Assembly (NCBI RefSeq): GCF_003122325.1
Contig: NZ_QFBC01000002.1
Location: 1 to 64,000, forward strand
Direction of reading: 5' to 3'
Length of the DNA stretch: 64,000 bases
DNA from: Rhizobium album
GTDB taxonomy: Bacteria; Pseudomonadota; Alphaproteobacteria; Rhizobiales; Rhizobiaceae
A program made the position numbers and the translations under genes. Shown here piece by piece: positions 8,753 through 18,269 of the stretch (positions are counted from its first letter, which is position 1; every line of letters starts with the position of its first letter). Under the pieces are notes generated by a model. That model made no database searches. It was given only the letters and a program-made list of their open reading frames with translations, and was not told the origin of the DNA.

Positions 8753-9384
8753 GCGTAAAGCCTTTCGTAAAGCGTGCGGACGATGCCGGCGGTGATGCCC
8801 CAGATCATCCAGTCCTCATAGGGCATGCGATAAAAATGCCGCTCGATACCCTGCCAGACGGTACTGTCCTGCGTATGGTTCTGCGGGTCCATCAAAAACG
8901 ACAGCGGCACCTCGAAAATGCTGTCCACTTCGGCCGGATTGGGTTTCAGGTCGAAGCCGCGGCGAACGACGGAAAGAACCGGCGTGATGCGGAAGCCGGT
9001 CGCAGCCAGATAGTGCGGAAGCCGCGCCACCGTCTCGACGAAGCGGGGTGCCAGGCCGATTTCTTCTTCCGCCTCGCGCAACGCCGCCATCTCCGGCGAA
9101 CGGTCCTCGGCATCGATCGCGCCGCCCGGAAAGGCGATCTGGCCGGAATGCTTGCGCAACGTCGCGGTGCGCTTGGTGAAGATCACCTTCGCCGTTTCGC
9201 CATCGTCGACGACCGGCACCAGCACGGCGGCATCCCGCAGCTTCAAGCCTTCGAGGCTCGTCCACATATCCGGATTGAGCAGGGAATCGCCGTGCTCCCG
9301 CCAGGAGAGATCGACGGGACCACCCGTCTGCGACAGGGCGCGGCGGCGGAATTCCGCCGCGGAAAACAGGGGAGCTGCACTCAT
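8749..9384 (-). CDS. Nudix hydrolase, CoA pyrophosphatase-like
   Basis: A 211-residue protein with a complete Nudix box (GGAIDAEDRSPEMAALREAEEEIGL, around residues 92-116) embedded in the PxxR/KHxGQIAFPGG context typical of CoA diphosphatases. It probably cleaves CoA or a related nucleotide diphosphate; the exact substrate is inferred. Translationally coupled by 4-base overlaps to both the DUF1285 gene upstream and cca downstream. Confidence 0.9.
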   Translation of the reverse strand: MSAAPLFSAAEFRRRALSQTGGPVDLSWREHGDSLLNPDMWTSLEGLKLRDAAVLVPVVDDGETAKVIFTKRTATLRKHSGQIAFPGGAIDAEDRSPEMAALREAEEEIGLAPRFVETVARLPHYLAATGFRITPVLSVVRRGFDLKPNPAEVDSIFEVPLSFLMDPQNHTQDSTVWQGIERHFYRMPYEDWMIWGITAGIVRTLYERLYA

Positions 9385-10004
9385 CGGGACAGGGCATCCA
9401 GTTCGTCGGCGGGCATGACGGGAAAGGTGACGCCGCCGGAGCGCACCGCAAACATCGCCACGCCGTCGATCTCCACGACCTCGCCCAGCTCGACCAGGTC
9501 ATACATCACGGCCCGCGATACCAGCGCCTCCAACCGGCCGCGCACGAGAAGATAGGGCTTCAGTTCGGCGTTTTCGCCGTGCATGACAAACCGCAAGGGG
9601 TGCTCTGGCCCGGCCGCCACCACGTCGCCGACATTGGTGCGGAAGGTCAAAAGCGGCGTGCCGTTCTCCTCGCCGACATTCATCTCCACCGCCACGAAGG
9701 GCGCGTCGACGACGCGGATGCCGACCTTTTCCACAGGCGTGACGAGGTAGGTCCTGCCGTCCTCGTCGCGGCGCAGGACGGTGGAAAACAACCGCACCAG
9801 CGGCGCCCGGCCGATCGGCGTGCCCATGTAGAACCACGTGCCGTCGGCGCGGATTTCCATGTCGATATCGCCGCAGAAGGGCGGATTCCAGCGGTCAACC
9901 GGCGGAAGGCCGCGGTTTTTGTCGCCGGTATCGGCGGCGGCGCGCGAAATCAGCGTGGCAAGCCCCGCGGCATCTTCGGTTGCTTTAATTTCGCCTGCTG
10001 CCAT
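9381..10004 (-). CDS. DUF1285 domain protein
   Basis: A 207-residue protein of a conserved alphaproteobacterial family of unknown function. The visible family features are PPVDRWNPPFCGDIDMEIRADGTWFYMGTPIGR near residues 35-70 and VRLFSTVLRRDEDGRTYLVTPVEKVGIRV after it. It is the first gene of the operon with the Nudix hydrolase and cca, and divergent from the moxR operon. There is no signal peptide or membrane segment. Confidence 0.9.
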   Translation of the reverse strand: MAAGEIKATEDAAGLATLISRAAADTGDKNRGLPPVDRWNPPFCGDIDMEIRADGTWFYMGTPIGRAPLVRLFSTVLRRDEDGRTYLVTPVEKVGIRVVDAPFVAVEMNVGEENGTPLLTFRTNVGDVVAAGPEHPLRFVMHGENAELKPYLLVRGRLEALVSRAVMYDLVELGEVVEIDGVAMFAVRSGGVTFPVMPADELDALSR

Positions 10005-10184
10005 TTTTGCGTCCCGGTTTGCCTTTAGGCCGGTTTTTCAGTGTCCGAGTTCCGATCCTCTCACGAGATAGTCATTTGAAACGCGCTTGTCAGCCGCCAA
10101 CTTGGCAATAACTTGATAAGGAGAGAAACGGTTGCACCAAGGACGCGATTCGCAGCCGGCGCCGGCAAGCTTATGGAGAACCCG

Positions 10185-11198
10185 ATGGGCATGATGAAGA
10201 CCACCGAGACGAGCCTTGACGAAAAGGCCATCGTCGCCGCTGCGGAAGCGGCGCTGGCCGATATCGCCTCGGTGCGCCGGGAGGTCGGCAAGGTGATCTT
10301 CGGCCAGGAGAAGGTGGTCGAAAACACCCTGCTCGCCGTGCTTTCCGGCGGCCATGCGCTGCTGGTCGGCGTGCCCGGCCTTGCCAAGACCAAGCTGGTC
10401 AATACGCTGGGCGGCGTGCTCGGCCTTGCCGCCAACCGCATCCAGTTCACTCCGGACCTGATGCCCTCCGACATCCTCGGCTCGGAAGTGATGGACCAGG
10501 ACGACCAGGGCCGCCGCTCCTTCCGCTTCGTCAAGGGGCCGATCTTCGCCCAGCTCCTGATGGCCGACGAAATCAACCGCGCCTCGCCGCGCACCCAGTC
10601 GGCGCTGCTGCAGGCGATGCAGGAATACCACATCACCGTCGCCGGCCAGCGGCTCGACCTGCCGGCCCCTTTCCACGTGCTCGCAACACAGAACCCGCTG
10701 GAGCAGGAAGGCACCTATCCGCTGCCGGAAGCGCAGCTCGACCGCTTCCTGTTGCAGGTCGACGTCGATTATCCGGAACTGGCCGCCGAACGGCAGATCC
10801 TGCTCGAAACCACCGGCCTCAGCGAAGCCAGGCCAGACACGGTGTTGACCGCCGAACGGCTGCTGGACATCCAGCGGCTGATCCGCCAGATGCCGGTCAG
10901 CGACGCGGTGGTCGACGCCATCCTGGCGCTGGTGCGTTCCGCCCGCCCCGGCCACGGCAATGCCGCCACCGACAAGCACGTCGCCTGGGGCCCCGGCCCG
11001 CGCGCCGGCCAGGCGATGATGCTCTGCGCCCGCGCCCGCGCGCTCTACGAAGGTCGCCTCGCGCCGTCGCTCGACGACGTGCACGCGCTGGCCGAACCGA
11101 TCCTGCAGCACCGCATGGCGCTGACCTTTGCGGCACGCGCCGAAGGCATGTCGGTGCGCGATGTGATCGCCGGGCTGGTCAAGCAGGCCAAGGGCTGA
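10185..11198 (+). CDS. MoxR-family AAA+ ATPase
   Basis: A 337-residue MoxR-type AAA+ protein, thought to act as a chaperone or remodeller with VWA-domain partners. Walker A lies in LLVGVPGLAKTK, Walker B/lid in LLMADEINRASPRTQSALLQAMQE, sensor 1 in LATQNPLEQEGTYPLPEAQLDRF. The start at 10185 is preferred because GGAG lies 5 bases before it; 10173 is an alternative. It is the first gene of a tightly packed operon with a DUF58 protein, a BatA/DUF4159 protein and a membrane protein, a standard MoxR neighbourhood. Confidence 0.93.
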   Translation: MGMMKTTETSLDEKAIVAAAEAALADIASVRREVGKVIFGQEKVVENTLLAVLSGGHALLVGVPGLAKTKLVNTLGGVLGLAANRIQFTPDLMPSDILGSEVMDQDDQGRRSFRFVKGPIFAQLLMADEINRASPRTQSALLQAMQEYHITVAGQRLDLPAPFHVLATQNPLEQEGTYPLPEAQLDRFLLQVDVDYPELAAERQILLETTGLSEARPDTVLTAERLLDIQRLIRQMPVSDAVVDAILALVRSARPGHGNAATDKHVAWGPGPRAGQAMMLCARARALYEGRLAPSLDDVHALAEPILQHRMALTFAARAEGMSVRDVIAGLVKQAKG

Positions 11199-11214
11199 AA
11201 AGGAGAGGCGCCGC

Positions 11215-12135
11215 GTGGCTTCGATAGGCCAGATCGTCGAACAGACCCCCGGACGAGACGCCCTGACGCGAGCCCGCCAGCGCGCCGTGCTGGTGCCGGA
11301 TTGCATGGTCGAGGCCAAGCGCATCGCCAACACGGTGATCGCCGGCTGGCACGGCCGCCGCAAGCGCGGCATCGGTGAAAATTTCTGGCAGTTCCGCCCC
11401 TATGCCGATGGCGAAAGCCTGTCGCGCATCGACTGGCGTCGTTCGGCCCGTGACGACCATACCTATGTCCGCGACCGGGAATGGGAAGCAGCGCACACCA
11501 TCTGGCTGTGGGCCGACATGTCGCCGTCGATGATGTACAAGTCGACGCTCGCGCAGGCATCCAAGGAAAGCCGCGCTTTGGTGCTGATGCTGGCGCTCGC
11601 CGAAATCCTCGCCCGCTCCGGCGAACGGATCGGCTGCCCCGGCGTCATGGACCCGATTTCGGCGCGCAACGCCGCCGAACGGCTGGCGACAGCCTTGATG
11701 CACACGCCGCTCAGCGGCGGCCTGCCGGACACGACGATGATCCGCGGCGCCAGCGACATCGTGCTGATCGGTGACTTTCTCGACAGCGCCGACGAAGTGA
11801 TGGCGCGGCTTTCGCCGCTCGCCCGCCGCGGGTTGCGCGGCCATGTGGTCGAGATCGCCGATCCGGCGGAAGAGGCCTTCCCCTATAGCGGCCGCACCGA
11901 ATTCACCGATCCCGAAACCGGCGAAAAACTCGTCGCCGGGCGCGCCGAGACCATCCGCGAGGATTACCGCCGCGCCTATTTCGCACGGCGGGAGAATCTC
12001 GGCGGATCGCTGCGCTATCTCGGCTGGAATTTCGTCAGCCACCGCACCGACCACCTCGCCTCCGAGGCGCTGGTGGCCGTCCACATGTATCTCTCCGGCA
12101 TGCCGGGCCGCGCCACGCATGGAGGGCAGCTGTGA
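11215..12135 (+). CDS. DUF58 domain protein (MoxR partner)
   Basis: A 306-residue protein carrying the DUF58 hallmark (GENFWQFRPYADGESLSRIDWRRSARDD) followed by a VWA-like fold with VLIGDFLDSADE. DUF58 proteins are encoded next to MoxR ATPases and are presumed clients or partners. GTG start with AGGAGAGG before it, 16 bases after the moxR stop. Its stop overlaps the GTG of the next gene. Confidence 0.92.
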   Translation: MASIGQIVEQTPGRDALTRARQRAVLVPDCMVEAKRIANTVIAGWHGRRKRGIGENFWQFRPYADGESLSRIDWRRSARDDHTYVRDREWEAAHTIWLWADMSPSMMYKSTLAQASKESRALVLMLALAEILARSGERIGCPGVMDPISARNAAERLATALMHTPLSGGLPDTTMIRGASDIVLIGDFLDSADEVMARLSPLARRGLRGHVVEIADPAEEAFPYSGRTEFTDPETGEKLVAGRAETIREDYRRAYFARRENLGGSLRYLGWNFVSHRTDHLASEALVAVHMYLSGMPGRATHGGQL

Positions 12136-14951
12136 ACGCCCTGCCATTCGCCTTCGCCAATCCCGCCGTGCTGTTGGCGCTGCTGTCGCTGCCGGTCATC
12201 TGGTGGCTGCTCAGGCTGACGCCGCCGCGGCCGCAGACGGAGGCCTTTCCGCCGTTGAAAATCCTGGCTTCCGTGCTGAAACGCGAGGAAACGCCGGCAC
12301 AGAGCCCATGGTGGCTGACGCTGCTGCGCATGCTGCTCGCCGCCGCCGTGATCCTGGCGCTCGCCGATCCTGTGGTCAACCAGCGCACCACGACGCTGGC
12401 GACCGGGCCGATGGTGCTGCTTATCGACAATTCCTGGGCCAGCGCCGCCGACTGGCAGCGACGGCTCGACACCGCCCATGCGCTGGTTGACGATGCCGAG
12501 GCGCAGGACGTGCCGGTATCGACCGTCTTCACCGCCGACCGCAACCATGATGCGACGCCGGCGAATGCCGCGACCGCTCGCGAAAAGCTGGCCGCCGCCG
12601 GCCCGCAGCCGCTGGTGCCCGACCGCCGCCGCGCCCTGCAGGCGATCCGCGAAAGCCTCGGCGGCACGACGCCCGGCACGATCGCCTTCATCTCCGACGG
12701 CGTGAAAAGCGACGACACCGATACGGTGCTTGCCGATCTCGCCACGCTCAAGCCGCAGGATCTGCGCCTGATCGAAGGCGACAGCACCAAGACCATCGCG
12801 CTGACCGCCGCCGCCAACGGCGCCGACCAGATGACCGTCTCCGCCTCCCGCCTCGCCGGCACGAATGCCGCCAGCTACACTCTCATCGCCCAGGACGGCC
12901 AGGGCCGGCCGATCGCTTCCGGTGCGCTGGCCTTTGCCGCCGGCGAGACCGCCGCCGCCGGCACGATTGCCGCCCCCTTCGAGATGCGCAACGACTTCGC
13001 CCGCATCAGCATCGAGGGACAGGCGAGCGCCGGCAGCGTGCACCTGCTCGACGACGGCTTCAAACGCCGCCGCGTCGCCCTGCTGACGGGCGAGGCCGGC
13101 GACGACTTCCAGCCGCTGCTGTCGCCGCTCTATTACATCAACCGTGCCCTGCAGCCCTATGCCGACCTGATCGAGCCGAAGGTGCCGGATCTTGCCCAGT
13201 CGATCCCGGAAATCCTTGCCGGCAACCCGTCCGTGGTCATCATGGCCGATATCGGCCGCCTGCCGGCTGAAACCTACGAGCCGATGCAGCGCTGGATCGC
13301 CAATGGCGGCACGCTGATCCGCTTTGCCGGCCCGCGCCTTGCTGCCGCGCCCGCCGACGATCCGCTGGTGCCGGTGATCCTGCGCCAGGGCGAACGCGCC
13401 TTCGGCGGCGCCCTCTCCTGGGCCGAGCCGCAGCCGCTTGCCGATTTCCCCGCCTTCGGCCCCTTCGCCGGCATGGCGCGGCCGGACGGCATCCTGGTGA
13501 AGCGCCAGGTGCTGGCCGAGCCGACGCCGGATCTCGCCGAGCGCACCTGGGCGAGCCTTGCCGACGGCACGCCGCTGGTGACGGTGCGCAACGTCAACGG
13601 CGGCCGCATCGTGCTGTTCCATGTCAGCGCCGAAGCCACCTGGTCGGACCTGCCGATCTCGGGCCATTTCGTCGAAATGCTGCGCCGCATCGTGCAGCTG
13701 TCGCGCTCCGGCGGCGCTTCGGCCGAAACCGGCGCTGCCACGACGGCGGAGGCGCTGCCGCCCTTCCGCCTGCTGACCGCCGAGGGTGTGCTCTCCACCG
13801 AGACCGGCGACGCCAAGCCGCTCGATCCGCACCGTGACCTCTCCAAAGTCGCCTCGACCTTCGACAACCCGCCCGGCCTCTACGGCAGCGAGGACGGATT
13901 TACCGCGCTGAACCTGCTGCCAGCCGGCACCACGCTGCAGCGGCTCGATCCGGCCACCGCCGGCATGGCGGTGACGCTCGACAGCCTGATCGGCGAAGAG
14001 GCCTGGTCGGCCAAGCCGGCGCTGTTCACGCTGGCCTTCCTGCTGCTGGTCGCGGATTCACTCATCGTGCTGTTCATGGGTGGTGCTTTCGCCCGCCGCC
14101 TGCGGCCCGCCGCCGGCGCTGCCATGATCCTCGTTTCGGCCTTCGCCGCCGCCACACTCCTGCCGATGAGCGAGGCACGGGCGGACGATAGCAAGCCCGG
14201 CGACGACATCATCATGGAACGGCTCAACAACACCCACCTCGCCTATGTCATCACCGGCGAGCCGGATGTCGACCGCATGTCGGAGCTCGGCCTCAACGGC
14301 CTGACCGACTACCTCACCTACCGCACGACGCTGGAGCCCTCGCCGCCGGTCGGCGTCGACATCTCCAAGGACGAGTTGTCGCTGTTCCCGATCATCTACT
14401 GGCCGATCTCCGCCTCGGCGCCGATGCCGTCGAACAGCACGATCAGCCGCATCGACGCCTATATGCGCGCCGGCGGCACCGTGCTGTTCGATACGCGCGA
14501 CCAGTTCAGCGCGCTCGACACCTCGGGCGCGCCGACCGCCAACGGCGAGCGGCTGCAGGCGATCCTCGGCAATCTCGACATCCCGCCGCTGGAGCCGGTG
14601 CCGACCGACCACGTGCTGACCAAGTCGTTCTACCTGCTGTCGAATTTCCCCGGCCGCTACTCCGGCAGCCCGCTATGGATCGAAGCCCGGCAGGATGCCC
14701 GCAACGGCAGCAGCGCCGGCACGCAAAGCGGCGACGGCGTGTCGCCGATCATGATCACCGGCAACGATTTCGCCGGCGCCTGGGCGATCGACGCCAACGG
14801 CGCCGCCGTGCTGCCCACCGTGCCGCCGGACGAAACGCAGCGCGACTATGCCTTCCGCACCGGCGTGAACATCATGATGTACATGCTCACCGGCAACTAC
14901 AAGGCCGACCAGGTGCACATCCCCGCCCTGCTCGAACGCCTGGGGCAATGA
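12132..14951 (+). CDS. BatA-like / DUF4159 membrane protein
   Basis: A 939-residue membrane-anchored protein. The N-terminus (FANPAVLLALLSLPVIWWLLRLTPP) matches the aerotolerance-regulator N-terminal domain of BatA-like proteins, followed by a second membrane segment and a VWA-like strand MVLLIDNSW. A further hydrophobic pair occurs at about residue 635-680, and the C-terminal third is a DUF4159 domain beginning near NNTHLAYVITGEPDVDRMSELGL. Probably assembles with the MoxR ATPase and DUF58 protein at the inner membrane; the physiological role is unknown. GTG start with GGAGG, overlapping DUF58. Confidence 0.9.
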   Translation: MNALPFAFANPAVLLALLSLPVIWWLLRLTPPRPQTEAFPPLKILASVLKREETPAQSPWWLTLLRMLLAAAVILALADPVVNQRTTTLATGPMVLLIDNSWASAADWQRRLDTAHALVDDAEAQDVPVSTVFTADRNHDATPANAATAREKLAAAGPQPLVPDRRRALQAIRESLGGTTPGTIAFISDGVKSDDTDTVLADLATLKPQDLRLIEGDSTKTIALTAAANGADQMTVSASRLAGTNAASYTLIAQDGQGRPIASGALAFAAGETAAAGTIAAPFEMRNDFARISIEGQASAGSVHLLDDGFKRRRVALLTGEAGDDFQPLLSPLYYINRALQPYADLIEPKVPDLAQSIPEILAGNPSVVIMADIGRLPAETYEPMQRWIANGGTLIRFAGPRLAAAPADDPLVPVILRQGERAFGGALSWAEPQPLADFPAFGPFAGMARPDGILVKRQVLAEPTPDLAERTWASLADGTPLVTVRNVNGGRIVLFHVSAEATWSDLPISGHFVEMLRRIVQLSRSGGASAETGAATTAEALPPFRLLTAEGVLSTETGDAKPLDPHRDLSKVASTFDNPPGLYGSEDGFTALNLLPAGTTLQRLDPATAGMAVTLDSLIGEEAWSAKPALFTLAFLLLVADSLIVLFMGGAFARRLRPAAGAAMILVSAFAAATLLPMSEARADDSKPGDDIIMERLNNTHLAYVITGEPDVDRMSELGLNGLTDYLTYRTTLEPSPPVGVDISKDELSLFPIIYWPISASAPMPSNSTISRIDAYMRAGGTVLFDTRDQFSALDTSGAPTANGERLQAILGNLDIPPLEPVPTDHVLTKSFYLLSNFPGRYSGSPLWIEARQDARNGSSAGTQSGDGVSPIMITGNDFAGAWAIDANGAAVLPTVPPDETQRDYAFRTGVNIMMYMLTGNYKADQVHIPALLERLGQ

Positions 14952-14952
14952 C

Positions 14953-17022
14953 ATGACGATCGGTTTCGACCCCTTCCTGCCCTGGCTCGTATTGGCGGGG
15001 CTCGCCGTCCTCGTGGCAGCGCTGGCCGGCCTCGGCCTGTGGCGCGGCGTGCGTGGCACGCTGGTCCGAACGCTGGCCGGTTTCGCCCTGCTCGCGGCGC
15101 TTGCCAACCCGCTCCTGATGCAGGAGGATCGCGAACAGCTCTCCACCGTCGTCCCCGTTATCGTCGACCGCAGCCAGAGCCAGCAGACGCCGGAACGGCA
15201 GGCGATGACCGACGAGGCGCTGGCCGGCATCAAGGAACGCCTCGCCCGCTTCCCGCGCATCGAGCCCCGCTTCGTCGAAGCGGCCGACGACGAGACCTCG
15301 GATTCGCCCTCGACGCGGCTGTTCACCGCGCTGTCCTCCGCCGTCTCCGACGTGCCGCCGGCGCGCATCGGCGGGGCGATCTTCATCACCGACGGCCAGA
15401 TCCACGACCTGCCCAACGCCAACCAGGCGCTCGGCTTCGACGCGCCGCTGCACGGGCTGATCACCGGCAAGGCGGACGAGTTCGACCGGCGCGTCGAGAT
15501 CGTCCGCGCGCCGCGGTTCGGTATAGTCAACGAGGACCAAGAGCTGACGCTGCGCGTCTTTGACGACGGTCCCGGCCCCGGCGGCGCGGCAACCGTCACG
15601 GTGAAGATGAACGGCGCCGAGATCGCCACGATTTCCGCCACGCCCGGCCAGGACACGCCCTTCAGCTTCAAGGTGCCGCGCGGCGGCAACAACGTGCTCG
15701 AATTCTCCGTCGCCGAAGTGGCCGGCGAGGTGACGGCCGCCAACAACCGCGCCGTCCACCTGATCGAAGGCATCCGCGAGAACCTGCGCGTGCTGCTGGT
15801 CTCCGGCGAGCCGCATGCCGGCGAGCGCGCCTGGCGTAACCTGTTGAAGTCGGACGCCGCCGTCGACCTCGTGCACTTCACCATCCTGCGGCCGCCGGAA
15901 AAGCAGGACGGCACGCCGATCAACGAGCTGTCGCTGATCGCCTTCCCGACCCGCGAGCTTTTCGTCGAGAAGATCAACGATTTCGACCTGATCATCTTCG
16001 ACCGCTACCAGCACCGCGGCGTGTTGCCGATCCTCTATTACGACTACATCGCCCAATATGTGGAAAAGGGCGGCGCGCTGCTGATCGCCGCCGGGCCGGA
16101 ACATGCGGGCGAGGATTCCATCGCCATGACGCCGCTTTCCGTGGTGCTGCCGGCAGCCCCCACCGGCGTGATGGACGAAAAACCCTTCTATCCGCGCCTG
16201 TCCGAGGCCGGCAAGAAGCACCCTGTCACCCGCGGCCTCGACGGCGCCGACCAGGAGCCGCCGCAATGGGGCCGCTGGTTCCGCACCGTCGACGTCGAGC
16301 GGCCGCAAGGCCAGACGGTCATGGTCGGCGCCGACGACCATCCGCTCCTGGTGCTTAACCGCGCCGGTGAAGGCCGCGTCGCCATGCTGTTGTCGGACCA
16401 GGGCTGGCTCTGGGCCCGCGGCTTCGAAGGCGGCGGCCCGCATGTGGCGCTCTATCGCCGCATCGCCCACTGGCTGATGAAGGAGCCGGCGCTGGAGGAA
16501 GAAGCGCTGACGGCGCGCGCCTCCGGCCGGACGCTGGAAATTACCCGCCAGACCATCGGCGACGATCCCGGCCCGGCGACGATCCGTTATCCCTCGGGCA
16601 GGACCGAGAGCGTCGCCATGACGCTGTCCGCCCCCGGCCTCTACCGGGCGGAGCAGCGCATGGACGAGACGGGCCTGTTCGAGATCGCCAACGGCGAGCT
16701 TTCGACGCTGGTGCATGTCGGCGCCGTCGACGCGCCGGAGTTCAAGGCCATGGTCTCGACGACGGAAACGCTGCTGCCGCTGGCGGAAAAGACGCACGGC
16801 CTGATCACCCGCGTCACCGATGCCGCCGGCGCGCTGACGCTGCCGTCGATCCTGCCGGTGCGCGGACAGGTGCGCACCGCCGATCCCGACCGCCTGACCA
16901 TCCGCATGACCGACGAGACGGTGCTGAAGGGCATCAACACCCTGCCGCTCTTCGCCGGTTTCCTCGGCGCGGCCGTGCTGCTCTTCGCTTTCGCTTCGAT
17001 GTGGTGGCGCGAGGGCCGATGA
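14953..17022 (+). CDS. MoxR-operon membrane protein, glutamine-amidotransferase-like fold
   Basis: A 689-residue protein with two N-terminal membrane segments (FLPWLVLAGLAVLVAALAGL and the next ~20 residues) and one near the C-terminus (FAGFLGAAVLLFAFASMWW). Between them lie a VWA-like strand (VVPVIVDRSQSQQ) and a class-I glutamine-amidotransferase-like region (LLVSGEPHAGER ... GGALLIAAGPEH). It starts one base after the DUF4159 stop. The domain arrangement suits a periplasmic scaffold or sensor in the MoxR complex; that is inference. Confidence 0.87.
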   Translation: MTIGFDPFLPWLVLAGLAVLVAALAGLGLWRGVRGTLVRTLAGFALLAALANPLLMQEDREQLSTVVPVIVDRSQSQQTPERQAMTDEALAGIKERLARFPRIEPRFVEAADDETSDSPSTRLFTALSSAVSDVPPARIGGAIFITDGQIHDLPNANQALGFDAPLHGLITGKADEFDRRVEIVRAPRFGIVNEDQELTLRVFDDGPGPGGAATVTVKMNGAEIATISATPGQDTPFSFKVPRGGNNVLEFSVAEVAGEVTAANNRAVHLIEGIRENLRVLLVSGEPHAGERAWRNLLKSDAAVDLVHFTILRPPEKQDGTPINELSLIAFPTRELFVEKINDFDLIIFDRYQHRGVLPILYYDYIAQYVEKGGALLIAAGPEHAGEDSIAMTPLSVVLPAAPTGVMDEKPFYPRLSEAGKKHPVTRGLDGADQEPPQWGRWFRTVDVERPQGQTVMVGADDHPLLVLNRAGEGRVAMLLSDQGWLWARGFEGGGPHVALYRRIAHWLMKEPALEEEALTARASGRTLEITRQTIGDDPGPATIRYPSGRTESVAMTLSAPGLYRAEQRMDETGLFEIANGELSTLVHVGAVDAPEFKAMVSTTETLLPLAEKTHGLITRVTDAAGALTLPSILPVRGQVRTADPDRLTIRMTDETVLKGINTLPLFAGFLGAAVLLFAFASMWWREGR

Positions 17023-17477
17023 CCACCGGCGCCGGCTTCCGCCTTGACGTGACCGATGCGCCCGAAGCGGCCGAACTTGCCGCCATCGGCGATGCGCTGA
17101 CAGCGTTTAACGCCGCCGATGTCGGCCCCTCCGAACGGCAGGGCCTTGCGGTGCTGCTGCGCGACGAAAGCGGCGTGGTGGTCGGCGGGCTCGCCGGCTT
17201 CACGGCCTGGACATGGCTTTACGTGCAATGGCTGTTCGTGCCCGAGGCGCTACGCGGCCGCGGCATCGCCGCGCAATTGCTCGCCGCCGCCGAAAGTGAA
17301 GCGCGAAGGCGCGGCTGCGGCGGCGCGTGGATCGATACGTTCAGCGAAACGGCGCTTGCGGCCTATCAGAGGCAGGGTTACACCGTCTTCGGCGCCCTGC
17401 CCGGCTTTCCGCCCGGCCGCACCCGCTGGTTCCTGCAGAAACGCCTCGAAGAGCGTCCCGGCATCATGCTCGCCTGA
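17019..17477 (+). CDS. GNAT family N-acetyltransferase
   Basis: A 152-residue acyl-CoA-dependent acetyltransferase. Motif A with the CoA-binding loop is at WLFVPEALRGRGIAAQLLAAAESEARRRGC, and the C-terminal GYTVFGALPGFPPGRTRWFLQKRL matches a common GNAT ending. The ATGA overlap with the previous stop suggests translational coupling to the MoxR operon, although its function need not be linked. Its last 14 bases overlap the 3' end of the convergent GNAT gene. Substrate unknown. Confidence 0.88.
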   Translation: MTTGAGFRLDVTDAPEAAELAAIGDALTAFNAADVGPSERQGLAVLLRDESGVVVGGLAGFTAWTWLYVQWLFVPEALRGRGIAAQLLAAAESEARRRGCGGAWIDTFSETALAAYQRQGYTVFGALPGFPPGRTRWFLQKRLEERPGIMLA

Positions 17478-18018
17478 GGATCCGCTCCACCACTTCGGCC
17501 TCGATCGCATCCGCCCGGCAATCCCGCCAGGCGATCACGCCCTTGAGCCGGGCATGGGTGTCGGAAACCATCGGCACCACCAGCACGCGGCCGGGATCGA
17601 CGGGGCCGGGGAATGCCAGCGCATCGTAGCCGACCTTTTCGAAGCCGAGCGGCTGGTAATAGGGCGGATCGCCGACCAGGATCACCGCTTCGGAGCCCTT
17701 GCGCCGCGCCGATTCCACCGCAATCCGCACCAACTCGCGGCCGATACCCATGTTCTTGTGCGACGGCCGCACCGCCAGCGGACCGAGCAGATGGCCATGC
17801 ACGCCGCCGGCCAGCACCGGCGTCATCCGCACGGAGGCGATGGTCTCGCCATCGTCGGCGCAGATGTAGGAGAGCGAGCGGTCGTGCGGGCCTTGCTCGC
17901 GGATGCGCGCTGCTGCCTTCACAAACCGGCCAGGACCGAATGCTTCTGCGTTGATGAGTTCGATGACGGCATCATGCGACGCGTCCTCGGTGAGGTAAAC
18001 CAGATCGTGATTTTTCAT
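17464..18018 (-). CDS. GNAT family N-acetyltransferase
   Basis: A 184-residue GNAT protein with the P-loop LAVRPSHKNMGIGRELVRIAVESARRKG at about 80-108 and the segment AVILVGDPPYYQPLGFEKVGYDALAFPGPVD, the arrangement seen in a family of predicted N-acetyltransferases in which YYQPLGF marks the acceptor side. Convergent with and overlapping the preceding GNAT gene; the two proteins are not close copies. Substrate unknown. Confidence 0.9.
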   Translation of the reverse strand: MKNHDLVYLTEDASHDAVIELINAEAFGPGRFVKAAARIREQGPHDRSLSYICADDGETIASVRMTPVLAGGVHGHLLGPLAVRPSHKNMGIGRELVRIAVESARRKGSEAVILVGDPPYYQPLGFEKVGYDALAFPGPVDPGRVLVVPMVSDTHARLKGVIAWRDCRADAIEAEVVERILRRA

Positions 18019-18269
18019 GAAGAGACTGAACCAGAAAATGCGGACAGGGAAAATGGCCTCGGTGACGCCCTCAGGCGTCCGGGATCATCAGCGTCGTCGC
18101 AGGTTCCGTGGCGCAGTCATGAATCGTGGTTTCCCAAAAGAGAGTGCAAAGCGGATAGCAGAAAAATAACGTTTGTCCAATCGAAAAACACATCGTTCAA
18201 ACTTTGCGCACTCGCCAAGCCCGCTGCAATCCCTATTCTTAGGACAAGACAGGTTTAAGGAGAAAGACG

